64,000 nucleotides of DNA from Philopedon plagiatum (taxonomy: Eukaryota > Arthropoda > Insecta > Coleoptera > Curculionidae). The notes beneath the pieces were generated by a model, which saw only the letters and a list, made by a program, of their open reading frames with translations, ran no database searches and was not told where the DNA came from. A program made the position numbers and the translations under genes. Location of the stretch: contig OZ020189.1 in NCBI GenBank assembly GCA_963971165.1, forward strand, positions 130,784,007-130,848,006. Reading direction: 5' to 3'. Position 1 is the stretch's first letter. The number at the start of each line of letters is the position of its first letter. This document shows positions 34,830 to 47,227 of this stretch, piece after piece.

Positions 34830-35850
34830 TGAAAAAACCCGTGCGATGCCGTTATATTTGATGACTAACATGGCGTGGCTGGGAGACCGTATTTCTATGT
34901 TTAGCCGCTAGTTACTAATACATTAATACAATGCAAATAGAATGCGCGAATTAGGTACCTAATTAGTTTTTCTTTATCCAACCCAAATGTTTTGAAAGAG
35001 TATATTTCACGGGGCGGGTCGAGTGTTTTCCCATAGTGGGAGTGGGGCTATATTATTGGTGGGCGGTCGACACATTTTGTCTCTTTTAACTTCCTAAAGC
35101 GCGTATGTCTGTTTCTCTCTTAGTTTTAATGAATTTATATCGTCCATATAAGCCTATGAGGCCAATTTAAAATACGCCCCGGCCCGGAGCAACCTTGGAT
35201 GTCTTTCGACGATGGTCTGACTTGATTCTTTTTTGGGGAATTTTCGCATGGAACTTGCACTTTTCTAAAAGAAAAAGTTAATTTTAAAAAATTAAATTAT
35301 TAGGTTGATCATTGAAAATAAATTTAGGTGGGTCGTTGACCAAATGATCTTATGCGCGTGGATCGTACGAGTAAATGCTTTAATATATTAGTATATAATA
35401 CTATACAAATATGTCTATCAAAAATTTATCGAGATGGAAATTGTTGTGTATACAGTGTATATATTATTGATTTAAAATTGTCTGATCGTTTAGCAAAATT
35501 CTTCTAAAACTTTGACCTAAGAAAGTTAGAATTTAACATCTACAAGATTAAATGTTTTGAGGATAAAGTTACACGTGGCGGCGGGATTTTTAATCTTAAC
35601 ATTCCATTTGGACCTTTTTGTAAAATCCAAGCGCGTATATCTTGTCGGTGTGAAAATTCTTTTAAACAGGGACTTTTTTAGTGTTTAAGCGGATAAACTA
35701 ACATAAAAATAAAGGCACATTTTCGAAACACGACTTCAACGATGGTTTTATACCTAAAGTTTTAATTGACTCTGTTACGCTTTAGCATCAATTCTACGGC
35801 TTTCTGTTTTTAACAGCGGTATTTTTAGTATTAACGTGCAGGAACAAACA
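34830..35850. other. No gene seen
   Basis: No recognisable coding region, RNA gene or paired repeat ends. Confidence 0.4.
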
Positions 35851-35853
35851 TGT

Positions 35854-36766
35854 AGGGGAGACCGGTGACAATTGTAACATTCAGTATACGTCCGCCATCT
35901 GCCGAATTATCGCGAATCGAGTTACTCATGTTCAACGGTTGTTGACAGATCTTTCTTTATAGTGTTAGTTGCTTTAAGAATTCTGATGAGTACTGTTGTT
36001 ATGATCTGAAACGTGACTTTCAACATGAAAAGTAAGTATTTATTTGTATTTTCTTTTGTAAATAATTTCTTAACCATATTTTCAATACATATTTAAAATA
36101 TACCACTGAAATATGGATTATATTGACTATATAATCTTATAATAAGAACACATTAGGAATTAGATTACATAGTTTAATAATGTAAACAAATCATATATGT
36201 CCTTTGGTGTCAATTGTAACATGAATAAAGGTGACGATTGTAACATGTTACAAGTGAAACCAATGTAAAAAGTGTGTATCATCATAATGTATTTCTTTAT
36301 AGAACGCTTTACAATATGAAACCAAACATTTGTAGAGACCTCATACCGTGCATACGGAAGAAAAAATACTCGTATATTAGCTTAAAATTACTGTAAATTT
36401 TTCCCATAAGAGTAAGCTAAAAATTTGGAGCTAAAACAGCCTTCTTCCGCACGAACGATATACTTAACTCAGGTGAAGAGTAAGGTATTTTAGTAATGTT
36501 AACATACCCATTATCTAGCATTTTTCATTTTAAAAGAATATTTTACTTTGCACTTGTATATTTTCAACTATTGTTATTTATATTTTAATAGAAGTTACTA
36601 ATACAGATTGTTACGAATTTGTAGTGTTTTTTTTGGTATATTTTTGTCAGAACAGAACAGAAAAAAAACTACTTTTTTATTTGTGTAACTGTTTGTTTAT
36701 TTTTTAATGTTATTACTACTGTTACTACTGACACCTGTGTCCGTTACAATTGCCACCAGTCGGGTG
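35854..36766. mobile_element. Candidate DNA transposon relic with GTGACAATTGTAAC ends
   Basis: The left end GGGGAGACCGGTGACAATTG and the right end CCGTTACAATTGCCACCAGT form imperfect inverted repeats. The motif recurs inside as GTGTCAATTGTAACATG and GTGACGATTGTAACATG at 36208-36250. ATGAAAAGTAAGT at about 36025 looks like a short first exon ending at a 5' splice site, as could occur in a transposase gene, but no downstream coding exon is visible. Class unknown. Confidence 0.45.
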
Positions 36767-37483
36767 TCAATTGAAACACTTGTCATTGACTCGAATTATA
36801 TGTTCTAAACAAGAAACTAGATATTTTTTCTACATTCTGAATTTATTAGGTTACTTACAAACCTCGGGGACATCCTCAAAAAAAAAAATCAATAAATTAG
36901 AACTGACAGGTAAGGTTGTAAAAAATCAGATGTGTTTTTTGTTACAATAGTCCAAATTTTTGAAGTCAGTAATAATAAGTAAAAAATAGTTTAAAAAAGC
37001 AGAATAGTAATATAAACTACAAAATCTGTAGCATAATGCATTTGATCATTATTTAGAAAAAAAATTCTCGCGGGGGTCAGATACCTGTACAAGCACTTTA
37101 CTAAATAAATTAATTAAATAAAGATAAATTTAACAGAAATAACAATTTTATGTTTTTCCTTGGCCAGTTATTTTTTATAAATTTTTGGGATTTTGATTAC
37201 GCAAATGGAAATACAGTGAAACGGTTGGCTACCTGTGTTCAAGTAATTTTAGGTAGTAAATTTAGGTACAAGTATTTTATTATCTAACTGTGTTAGAAGA
37301 AAATACGGCAAATTTTGGTATGTAATTCAGCGCTCGGAGGGGCATATAGCCCGGAGAATAGCTGTTTTACCATTATTTGTTGAAATCCTTATTGTATAAG
37401 GAATTTTCAGGTGGTTAGAGAATTTATTCTCAATTTTTGCATATTTATATGTACCCCTGACAAGTAGACTTTCATTCATACGT

Positions 37484-37684
37484 TTGAAAATTTTACCTTA
37501 CGGTAAACTCTACTCTGAATGCTCGAAACTGCTAATGGATGGCGCTGCCTGTGTCTCACTGCTTATGCAGTACGACAGTTGTAGCTTTAAGGGATTACTT
37601 TTTCGGAAGGTTGGTATGTTCGTCTATCCTGTACTGATGAGAACCAACGAGTTCGAAACCGGTCTGCAGGTGACGACATCCTAA
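37484..37684 (+). CDS. Open frame across the ribozyme unit, uncertain coding
   Basis: A 66-codon frame overlaps the hammerhead. Frames in the diverged copies at 49194-49385 and 51698-51889 (minus) align without indels: LLMQYD against LLMQFD, GMFVYPVL against GMFVYPLL, EFETGLQVTTS against EFETGMQVTTS. The 11.7-kb fragment also stays open through KQFDMVS with an in-frame 12-nt gap. Frame retention in three diverged copies hints at past coding, but constraint from the ribozyme could produce part of it. No known domain. Confidence 0.25.
   Translation: MKILPYGKLYSECSKLLMDGAACVSLLMQYDSCSFKGLLFRKVGMFVYPVLMRTNEFETGLQVTTS
37617..37678 (+). ncRNA. Type I hammerhead ribozyme
   Basis: The core is CTGATGA at 37634-37640. 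Stem II is GAAC/GTTC (37641-37644 with 37651-37654), then GAA at 37655-37657, a very short self-complementary stem III ACCGGT, and a GTC triplet, with predicted cleavage after 37664. Stem I pairs CCTGTA (37628-37633) with TGCAGG (37665-37670). Beyond an internal loop, an outer helix pairs TCGTC (37620-37624) with GACGA (37672-37676). Short stem III and interrupted stem I are typical of metazoan retrozyme and Penelope-type hammerheads, which often act as dimers. All conserved core bases are present. Confidence 0.85.
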
Positions 37685-37919
37685 CTAAAGAAAAAGCTTC
37701 CTTCTTCCTAGTAGTTTCTTGCATTCAAAACAAGTATTTTATTATCTAACTGTGTTAGAAGAAAATACGGCAAATTTTGGTATGTAATTCAGCGCTCGGA
37801 GGGGCATATAGCCCGGAGAATAGCTGTTTTACCATTATTTGTTGAAATCCTTATTGTATAAGGAATTTTCAGGTGGTTAGAGAATTTATTCTCAATTTTT
37901 GCATAATTTTAGGTATATT

Positions 37920-39640
37920 TATTAGACATATAATACAAATTCATTTGTACTCGTATGCTGTTCTAATGATAGTTGATGCTCCTTGGCTGCACACTTTAAA
38001 CTTCTAATTTTCGTTTTCAATTTCTCACAGACAGACTGCAATCTATAAAATATTCTGGCAAAACATTATACATCTTCTAGCTATGATACAAGAACGTGTT
38101 CTGTATTAAAGAGATCCTAAACCTTTCACATCTTAAGATATCTGCATTCTTGTCCGATAACCATTGGCGTTACCATTAGTTTCTATGGTTCGTCGTGCAA
38201 CCTCTTCCTCATAAATAGCAAGCTCTCAAAAATATAGCATACTGGCAGTGTCAATAAATCCAACCTTTTAAACAACGGTTGGCAATGATCGATGATTCCC
38301 ACTCCTGCAAGGACCCATATGAGAATTTTCCGGAGTATAAATACCTGTCGAGAATGACACGAGCCCCCCACATCAAGGCTCGGTATGCCATTTTGCTATG
38401 GAAAACCGCAAAATACACCATTCTAAGATACTAAGGAAAAATATGATACTTAAGCTGACGTATCAGAAACACATGGGTCATATCAGGGTTAAGTATCTAG
38501 AGATTTTCGAATACCGCTCTTAGAGTATTTCCAGTCCTAATTATTCTCTCGGATACTTGAACTCTAGAGTGAGATGGGTATATGTATCACAGATACTGTC
38601 ACAAATTTTTGAAACCTTAACCAAACAAAAATTTCCATTGTCAAGTTTATAATCATCATTTCAGTATTAGTTAAAATTATTGGTCTGATTTGGAAAACAA
38701 TCTCTGTCCTGTCCACCATTGCTAGGAATCACTGGATTTGAAACAAACTGAAGTAGCGAAATATGTTAAAAATTTTGTATCCAGTTGATGAAATATAATT
38801 AAAAGTCTTTAAAAACAGAAAACCATAATAATTGGGACTAAAATGTAACAAAACTCAATTAAAACTTTAGTTATAAAACCATAAACGGCTTCTACGTTCC
38901 GAAATTGAGCTTTTATTTTTACGGTGGTTAACCTACACAAACACTGAAAAGTTTTTGTGAAGAGAGTTTTTTCACCGGAAAGATAAACCCACTCGGATTT
39001 TACAGTACGGTCAGCCTAAAATGATTTAGTCAAGATTTAAAATCTCCAGAGTACGCGAACTTTTATCCCAAAAGCTTTTAATACTGTAGCTGTTAAATGT
39101 CCAGTTCTAAAATGTTTCGTACTGAAAATAAATAATGTTGTTATATGTATGAGGGGTTAAAGATTCACCTTTTTTATTAACCATCAAATCTATGTCCACA
39201 AAGTGAATATTTTTTCGAACCTACTCCAGCTCAAATGTATATTTAATAGCATTTTTGGACCATAATTTTGTACGAAACTAAAGTTAAAACTATAGAGATG
39301 TACCAGGGACTAGGATGTTCAAGCCTCAGACAATAGAGCAGTGAGATCGTTCTTGTTCTAATGTGTTGGTAATGTCAACCTCACAGGATCTACAATGTAG
39401 CGTGGGCTCCGAACTACCATAACCACACAAAAATTTTTCCGCTGTTTTGTAATTATTAGACTTCCTATCCCCACTAACTACAAGCCCATGTATAAAACAG
39501 TTTAAAACGGTAACTCATAGTCTTTTATGATGCGACTGCAAAGAAGTATAATGTCGCAGAACCCCTTAGTACTAAATTGATCTTCATCAGACTTTGTGAG
39601 TCGTCTTAAGCATATTCAAGCTTGAAATAATTTTATTACT
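37920..39640. other. No gene seen
   Basis: AT-rich sequence with no recognisable coding region or RNA gene. The 62-codon frame at 38183-38371 matches nothing I know. Confidence 0.4.
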
Positions 39641-39642
39641 GC

Positions 39643-39778
39643 TTGTCATATACCAATAAATTGTCAATGTAAAGTGTCTAGGCCTGGCATACTTTAATAA
39701 ATATTGATTAACTTAAATAATTGTTTGTCATGTGTCAATAAATTGTTACCATCAAGTTTGTAGGCCTATCACATTTTA
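39643..39778. repeat. 81-bp imperfect tandem duplication
   Basis: CTTGTCATATACCAATAAATT with a TGTCTAGGCCTGGCATACTT block recurs 81 bp later as TTTGTCATGTGTCAATAAATT with TTGTAGGCCTATCACATT. It is non-coding. Confidence 0.7.
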
Positions 39779-39779
39779 T

Positions 39780-40900
39780 CAGATTATTGTCCCTCATAAC
39801 TATTTTTACATTTAAATCGACTAAATTTTTAAATATTATATTTACCATGCAAGTATAGTATAGGATAGGTAGGTCTTGAATTTTTCAAATTCATTAGTCT
39901 GATCAGAAGAAGGACGTTTAAAAGAAATTATAATTTCTAAGACTTTTGGTCATATTTGTCATATTGTACTATGTAGAAAAGATCAAGCGGACACTACTAG
40001 CTTCCATACAATAAGTGCTAAAAAATATTAACAGTGTTAGGATACACTTAGAAACCCAATTAATAGTTAGAGCAATATCTGAGTTATTTTGGGCTTTCAC
40101 AAGCATTGCAAGATATTAAAATAAGGGATTTCAAATTAAAATGTTTTAATTATCTTAATGCAAACTGACTATAGCAAATGAAGCGAACACTGCTAGTAAG
40201 TGCTTCATTCTATTTTATTGTTTAAGGTATTTTCTAAGATGAGTTGCCGACGCGACATTCGAAGTTTTAGAGTCACGAATGAATAATTTAGGTCGTCATA
40301 AATTTTATTGTTGCACTCGTTGTTGCATTTTCATGTAGATTAGAATCGGTTCGAGTACACTTACAGTTTTGATTACACGTGCAGACTTCAATTCCATTTA
40401 AAATAGTTGGTAATTTTGATCTTTTACAGCCGTCAGAATCAACGCCCTCTTAAAACAAAAATGCGTCAAAACTACTGCATTTTAAAATAGTTTTCTTGTT
40501 AATTTACAGTAACCCATTAAAATTTGTAGGTTACCAAAGACAAAAAACAGTCTGTCACCTTATGAGTTTAGTTTTTAGTTCGAAAATGCACTTTTATTAT
40601 ATTCAATCGATACGATCTCAAAATTTAACAAATCGACCTTGTATCTCCAAACGATTTCAATAAAGGTTTTCATGCAGTATTCAAAACTGTCTTTGTACTC
40701 AAATCGATTTCAAATCATCAATACAATTTACTATATATTTTAATTATTGATTTTCATTACAAGATTAGCTTTACAGATTGGAGGCGATATGATTTTTCGC
40801 CTAGACATGAAAGAGAAATCTTCACTTCGACATTCACGACTAAGTTAGCGACGACATACTGTAAAGTCTGTTACCCGTGTGGCTGCATTTCAAGAGATAA
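39780..40900. other. No gene seen
   Basis: AT-rich sequence without recognised genes or repeat partners. Confidence 0.4.
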
Positions 40901-40902
40901 GG

Positions 40903-41200
40903 AGATTAAGCGACGCCGACGTTTAACTCGGCTGGTCGGACCATTCTCCGCTCGATCGCTGAGGTTAAACGTCGCCCGTTATTACTTGGATGGGTCACCG
41001 CTTAGGAACGCCGTGTCACATCGCTGTAAGCAATGAGTGTGGTAGAGGAATTCTTTCTCGGCGTAGGTGGTACCACCGCACACATCCACTTAAAGGGCTG
41101 GTGAATTCCCTACGGATATCTAGCTGTGGAGGTGTGAGTCGTACTTCCTCAGTATATGGTTTGGCTTCGGCCTTCGTGAGATGTCAGATGATTAAAAAAA
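40903..41200 (+). mobile_element. 5S rRNA-headed SINE
   Basis: The head (about 40950-41015) contains ATTACTTGGATGGGTCACCG and CTTAGGAACGCCGTGT, matching the 3' half of 5S rRNA including its internal control region. The body then reads GTGGTAGAGGAATTCTTTCTC, GGTGGTACCACC, CACACATCC and GGGCTGGTGAATTCCC, with a tail of GGCTTCGGCCTTCGTGAGA, ATGTCAGATGATT and an A-run at 41194-41200. Body and tail match the tRNA-headed copy at 23238-23561. The 5S similarity covers only part of the gene and continues into SINE body, so this is a SINE and not a 5S gene. Its upstream limit is approximate. Confidence 0.82.
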
Positions 41201-43700
41201 TTACAGATGTGCTGGTCGCAATTTAATATAAAGAAATCTTACTTCCCATATTATAATGTACTTAATAGATACACGTTCTAAACGATCTGCGTGTTCTGGG
41301 CTACTCCGTATATCGGGTGACACAGAAAGTAGTTACCCGCGAATTTATACATAAAAATTATAAATCATTTCTTAGGAAAATTTCTTCCGGTTTTAGCGGA
41401 AATGTCATCAACTTTTTATTTTAAATGGAAACTCATTGTTTCTTTTCGATGTTTGAGTTATCAACAAAGTTTTCTTCTCACACACTACGGCAGAAACTAG
41501 GGAGGTATTTCTATGTCACTCGGTATATCCAAAACCACAGCTTTTAAATGCGCTTTTCACCTTCAAGTGGGGCAAAAAATCCCTCGGAAATTAAAACGGT
41601 AATCGTCCAAAGCAAAAATAAAGTTTATTAGAAATCTCATGTATATAAAAAGGGTTAAATTGCATGAACGTATACAACGGCTTAATAAACCCCGAGTAAA
41701 CAGAATTTTAATAAACACATTTAAAAGTTCCAGTGCCTCAGGGTATTACTTTAAAAGTGCTGAAGCAGCATTGCGTCTCATATTCAGTTCCCCGCTTAAT
41801 TATATTTTATAACGTTAATCTAACCCTCTAAAATACTCTATTACGACTAAATTAAAAACGTTAGTTATATGGCTAGAAATTATAAAAATATTGATGTAGT
41901 TAATTGAAGTAGCCGGTACTTGTTGGATATTTCTTATAAGATACTTCATAGCGATATATTGTTGTTGTTGTTGTTTTTGGATTAGTGGCTCTGGTTGAAA
42001 CCAAATGGCCAGCTCTCATTTTTCTCCTTCCCTTCTCCCTCCTCCTTCTCGGGGAGAAACAGAAAAGAATTTCCTTACGAATTAAGGTGCCTTACATCCA
42101 AACTTTAACCTTACAATTACATGTTTATTTTTCCCTTTTGCGATATATTGTAATAATTATTCTACCAATAGCTATAATCATAATTTTAACAATAAGATTG
42201 TTTGGGTATAGAATATGTTTTTTAGATATTATGAGTAGATGCATATCAGGCACCGAGTTGGATAGATAGACAAATTTTAAAAAATGTAGTATAACAAGAA
42301 AATTTTCTCACATAATGTTTCCTGAGAAACCGTTTAAAATTATTGTAATGATAGTGATAATTTTTTTCCTTAAAACGATTGCATTTCTCTTTCAAGGACC
42401 GGGGGGTAAAAGAAATACCAATCAACTGATTATGAACTTTTCAGCTTTCTTTCAGCTTTACGGTAAAAATAGCTATAAGGTAAGGTGGGGCAAGTGCGAC
42501 AGTTATAAATATGGAAATATTGTTGATTGTGGATCAACACAATTCCAGCCCTCACTTGCAAAGGAAAATTTATTGCAACGGGAAAAATATTGCCAAGGGT
42601 ATCTAAAGATGAGGATATTTTGCTCCTATTCTACGAAGAAAACAAAAAAGTTTTCTTTAGTAGCAGGGTTGCAGATGTATTATTTTATCATTTAAAGCAG
42701 AATCGAAAAATAACTTTTATTTTGTTGTATTCAAGAAGTACCCTAACTATAATAAATAAGTAATTATTTAAACATCATATAACAAATATTTGACAATCCT
42801 GAGAAAAGTATTTAAACCAAACCGAATGCCAATAGTGAAGGTGTTAATTCTAGAGTTTTAATTTGTGAAGTGTTTAAGGCTTCTGGCACTGGTACCAAAA
42901 TATAAGGGAAATATCAAACAAAAGTACTTATTTAATATAATATTTATCTTTATCTCTATAAATTTAGATCAAAAACAAAAAAAGCTGTTCACTATATACG
43001 TAAACTTAATTGCCTTAATCCCATACTTGTCAACCTAAGCGAACAATTGTCAACCTAAGGAGGCATTAAACGTTAGTAAATTTCGTACTTTTAAATTTTA
43101 AGTATCTACGCAAGAACAAAATATAACATCCTTATTTAGTGCACCAAGCTACTTATTTATTGTTCATTCTAATAATAATAACTCGTCTTATTTGCCCAAA
43201 CCTACCAAAATTTCAGAATATATCTTTCTTTGTTTTCCACAAGAAATATTTTATGCATCCCAATGTCCTATGGTAATCATACAATAAAACAAAGTATAGG
43301 ATTTCTATTACATTCATACAAACATACCAGACAAAAATAACGTCGAAATGACTGCCTTTTGTGGCAAACGCCAATCCAGCTTTTTATCGTGATCCAGGTT
43401 TCTTAAGATTGAATATAAAAACATTAGATTAGCAAAGCTTTTATATCACTCTCTCTACAATAACCTAATGCAAAGAATGCTTACAAATTTTGTGATTATA
43501 TACACCATAACGCGTTTTGGAAATCGCGTATACGTCGTTCTGGTGAAGCCTGTGAAATCTAAAGCTCGTTTTCAATGGATATTTCGATGTGAAAATCGCG
43601 TTTCTTGAATGACTTCTTACTTTATAGGAACTTCAGTGTTCAATATTTTTTCCAATGTGCAATTTTTATAAGTTTTACACAATGGGTAAACCGCAGAAAA
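41201..43700. other. Unclassified region with small open frames
   Basis: 41310-41700 has the look of a decayed mariner-like element (GGGTGACACAGAAAGTAGTTA). A short (GTT) run lies at 41959-41974. Open frames at 41985-42269 (94 codons, hydrophobic) and 42315-42695 (126 codons) have no recognisable domain. AAGGTGGGGCAAGTGCGACA at 42483 resembles ends of insect DNA transposons. CTTGTCAACCTAAG occurs twice near 43030. I cannot support a gene. Confidence 0.35.
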
Positions 43701-43707
43701 AACTTTG

Positions 43708-43860
43708 TACACTAATTCCTACGATTGTTACTAATGCCCTACTAATTCCCCTATTTTTTTGATAATTTAATAATAGTTTTCAAAATTCCCTAGTAATTTT
43801 CCTAATTCCCTACCAATTCCCCTTTACTAATTCCCAAGCTAGGTTCCTACTAATTATTGG
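43708..43860. repeat. Degenerate CTAATTCCC short tandem repeat
   Basis: CTAATTCC-like motifs recur about ten times at irregular spacing of 10-40 bp, including CTACTAATTCCCCTA, TTCCCTAGTAATTTTCC and TACCAATTCCCCTTTAC. No coding role is apparent. Confidence 0.6.
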
Positions 43861-43969
43861 CAAACCTATAACGTCGCTAGCCCACAAAACAGTGAAAAAT
43901 AATTTAGGTGTATCTGGAGCTTTTCAATAGGCATTATAATAAAAAAAAATGAGAAAAATCAACTTTTTA

Positions 43970-44095
43970 TTTTTAACCGACTTCACGAGGAGGTGATTAT
44001 ATCGACCCGTATGTGTAATTTTTCTATGTATGTTCACGCATAATTCTTGAACGGATTAACCTATCGTTAATACAAAGGATCCGACCTTCACAGCT
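43970..44095. repeat. Possible dispersed element beginning TTTTTAACCGACTTC
   Basis: TTTTTAACCGACTTCACGAG, followed by GGAGGTGATTATATCGACC and a TTCTATGTATGTTCACGCA stretch, resembles a repeat often seen in insect genomes. This is recall of a pattern, not a search result. No second copy is present in this window. Confidence 0.3.
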
Positions 44096-44099
44096 CTTT

Positions 44100-47000
44100 T
44101 ACTAAAATTTGCATTTTCATAAAACTTTAAAGAAGTAGAAATTATGTCAGATTATAATATTAGCGATAGTGAGGAATTTAATTTAACTGTTGCTACGTTT
44201 GCGAGGTACACGTCGATAAAATTTGTAACCAACCTTCACTTGAAACAGAGTTTTAAAAGTGTCTTAGTTGACGTTTCCTGTCCATCTAGGGATTTCCCTA
44301 GATTAAGGGGTTTTGAGATTTGGCAACATGGCACTGCGAAGTATCTGGAATGACCGCCCAAATACGAAGTCTCAACCCTCAATTCCTTTATATAACGGAG
44401 ATACCCCTACCTGGACCAGTGGACCACCTCCACTACTGATCACGAAAAGAAATCACCTATTGTCCCCCTGATGAGACGCCTATGGTCCCGAGATCATGCG
44501 ACGACATTTCAATACTCTCTAAAAGTAGAACGGAAGTGTGTAGAATAATAATATGTAGAAATGCCAAGAAGCTTCTGGAATAAATCTGGAAGTGTCGAGA
44601 AGATCTGTCGATGGTATATCAAGGAGATCATCGCGGAAGTCGGAAAGTTGTCAGTGAGCAATAGCGAACCCCGTAACAATACCTTCGTAATGAAATTATA
44701 AACCATGTAAATACATCAATTTTCAAGATGAATGTGCAAAAAAGTGACCTACTGTAAAAATTCGCCAGACAAGTTTTGTTAAGTGTGTGGACACTACATT
44801 CTCAAGTCGCAAGAAAAATACGCATTTGAAAAAGCAAAGCATATTTTATTTATTTTGGTCGGCTCGTGCATCAAGATAAGCCTTGGATTCCACAGCTGTT
44901 TTGCATATCATGCTATGCTACCCTTCTGTCTTAGTTAAATGGAATCAAAACTTCCATGCCGTTTGCAGTACCGACACTTTGACGTGAACCTCAAAATCAC
45001 TACAATGATTATTATTTTTGCATGACAGATGTACAAGAATTTTCGAAAAAAATCAAGCACAACATAGAGTATCCTACTGTAAACTCGTTAACACAACCAA
45101 TAACTCATAGGGAAGATATGCCTTGGTCCTTTGCCTTTGAGAGAGGATTCGTCGTCCCATAGGAGACAAAGTTAAATTATTTTGTTTTTTTTTTTTGCTG
45201 TTGACTGTAATTATCTAAAAAATGGAACGTGATAGAAAACCAAACACTATGTAGTTCAAATAAAAGAGCAAGTTCATAAAATAAACACAATAATTTGAAA
45301 AAGGTACTTGATTTTTCTTTCAATGTGTAACGCAGAGAATTATTAAAAAATGCTTGTAGAAAAAATAGTGTGTGCAACTCTCATATGTCCATCAGTACTC
45401 GCATTAGTAACGACACTCGCCAATGCTCGTATCGTTACTTTATTAATAGTCATCAATGCATAATATACCATTATAATCCGACTTACATACAAAACTTTAT
45501 CTGCCGGCATTAACCACATTCTTAAAAATTTTCTAAATTATTTATTTTTAAAACGACAGGTAGCTTTTTAATTTTTTATCATAGCTGCTTTACCCTTTCT
45601 TTGACGACGAAACAACGAATTAATTGTTTACGTATTGTCATTGGTAGTAGTACTTTTTGAAATTCATTATGGTACTAGTACCATTATGAATATCCTTATG
45701 GTACTAAAACAAAGTCTCATAACGTCGTTATTATGAGATGCCTGCAGATATATAGTTTTAATGAACATTGGTAATAAAAGTTTAGTAGTTTAAGTTGCAC
45801 CATTAAATGTAATGTTTTACTTATTTAAATCGCATTTAGAAGCATCAAGAAACCTTTTTCAATAGAAAACCATGAGTCTATAAATAATATAATAATATAA
45901 TGTTTTTTTAGACAAAATTAGTAAATAATCTGAATTAAAGCAAAACTCATTTTTTTTAAGTTACCCATTCTTCATGTAGGGGACCAAGTTTGTTAATGAG
46001 TATGAATGTTTTTGCAAATATGGGAACCCTAAAGCGCGAGAATTGAAATAAATGTTTTCCCCCGATTACAGTACTTTTTTCTTACAAAACAAGTAAAAAT
46101 TACGTTTTCTTAAATGCTAAAAATGTTTTTCTACTACAAAATATTAGCGAATTTCGAAATTCTGAGCAAGAATAAAACAACAATATCAATCAGCATTTCT
46201 AGTCAAGTATCAAATTTGTGAAGTGTTAATAAAATGAAGCCATTTTTAAATAAAAAAAAAACAAAAATTTAAGTGATATGTCTACAAAAGAAATTATATA
46301 TTTCCGGCTCTAGAGAAGCATGAAAAAACATCGAAGATAAAGTGATAGAATGAAAAAATCTTTAATTTGTCAAGGATTCTTAAATTGGGGAGTCCCTTTT
46401 GATCTTTGACTGTTTGAAGCAGTTTAAAGTAGGTTTCACGTCTCAATAAAATTTATCGAGAAGAAACTAAAAAAGAGCTTGGATTTTTGTACTGGCCTTA
46501 TTTATTAATAATTTTGTGGATAATATATCATTTCATTTTTATTTTTGGGAACCAAAGCATAGCTCTAAATCACCAAGAATTTTCACAATAACATTAATTT
46601 ATAGGGTAAATCAGGGCAGGATGACGCATATTTTTTAAGACCAATTTTAAACAAACACTGTGGTATTAACAAAAACTGGAAACAAATCCAGACTGCTGAA
46701 CGTTCACGGATCAAGTTATGACAAGACACTTTAAAGAATATATCAGTTAGTGAAAACTTTTTTTTGTTTCTCAACGCGGCGTTATCTCACCTTGTATATA
46801 ATATGAAAGCGATGCCGCAGTGCATTTTTATACAATAAACTCACACAAAAGACTCCATTAAGTTTATTTCAACGTAGAATAACAAATTATATTAACGGTA
46901 ACAAGCTAAAAGATAATTTTAATATAGTAACAAAAAAACATGCATTCTGAAGCAAATAGAAAATATTGAAATAAAAATAGTTTCGAATTTTCTGGCATTT

Positions 47001-47219
47001 CTTGACTGTAACAATTAATATTCTATTTTGTTAGAATGTCTGTAAAAAATACGCTATAATTTCTCATCTTATTTTCAAAGGAGAGATGGCGCAAAACAAG
47101 TTGTTTGCAGAGATGTAGGAAATTGAGGTTACGAATACTTAAACAATTATTACCTGCAATACAAAGCATTAACACATATTAAAATTCCATTTTAGCATAT
47201 CTCTATCTGCTATCTTATT
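44100..47219. other. No recognised gene
   Basis: The 69-codon frame at 44144-44353 begins MSDYNISDSEEFNL but shows no known domain. A near-palindrome ATTCATTATGGTACTAGTAC lies at about 45661-45690. The rest is AT-rich with no RNA gene or clear transposon ends. Confidence 0.4.
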
Positions 47220-47227
47220 ATGGACGA

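Larger units (their letters stand above)
37271..37905 (+). mobile_element. Hammerhead retrozyme-like repeat, 1.4 units of 462 bp
   Basis: A block of about 175 bp (AAGTATTTTATTATCTAACTG through AATTTTTGCATA) occurs at 37271-37445 and again at 37733-37905, nearly identical, giving a unit of 462 bp. The unique part between them contains a hammerhead ribozyme at 37617-37678. Related copies at 11716, 48985-49830 and 51489-52334 start and end at different points of the same unit, as expected if units derive from a circular or multimeric RNA. The arrangement fits animal retrozymes or Penelope-like element terminal repeats. No reverse transcriptase is present, so movement would depend on another element. 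Confidence 0.8.

Noticed and set aside
35983..36020. CTGATGAGTACTGTT followed by GAAAC, possible hammerhead
   Set aside because: The bases between CTGATGA and GAAAC do not pair into a stem II, and flanking stem I pairing is absent.
37271..37905. Small LTR retrotransposon with 175-bp direct terminal repeats
   Set aside because: No TG/CA ends, primer binding site or polypurine tract were seen; the hammerhead and permuted relatives fit a retrozyme or Penelope-type repeat better.
40950..41015. 5S rRNA gene
   Set aside because: Only the 3' half of 5S is recognisable and it is fused to a SINE body with an A-rich tail.
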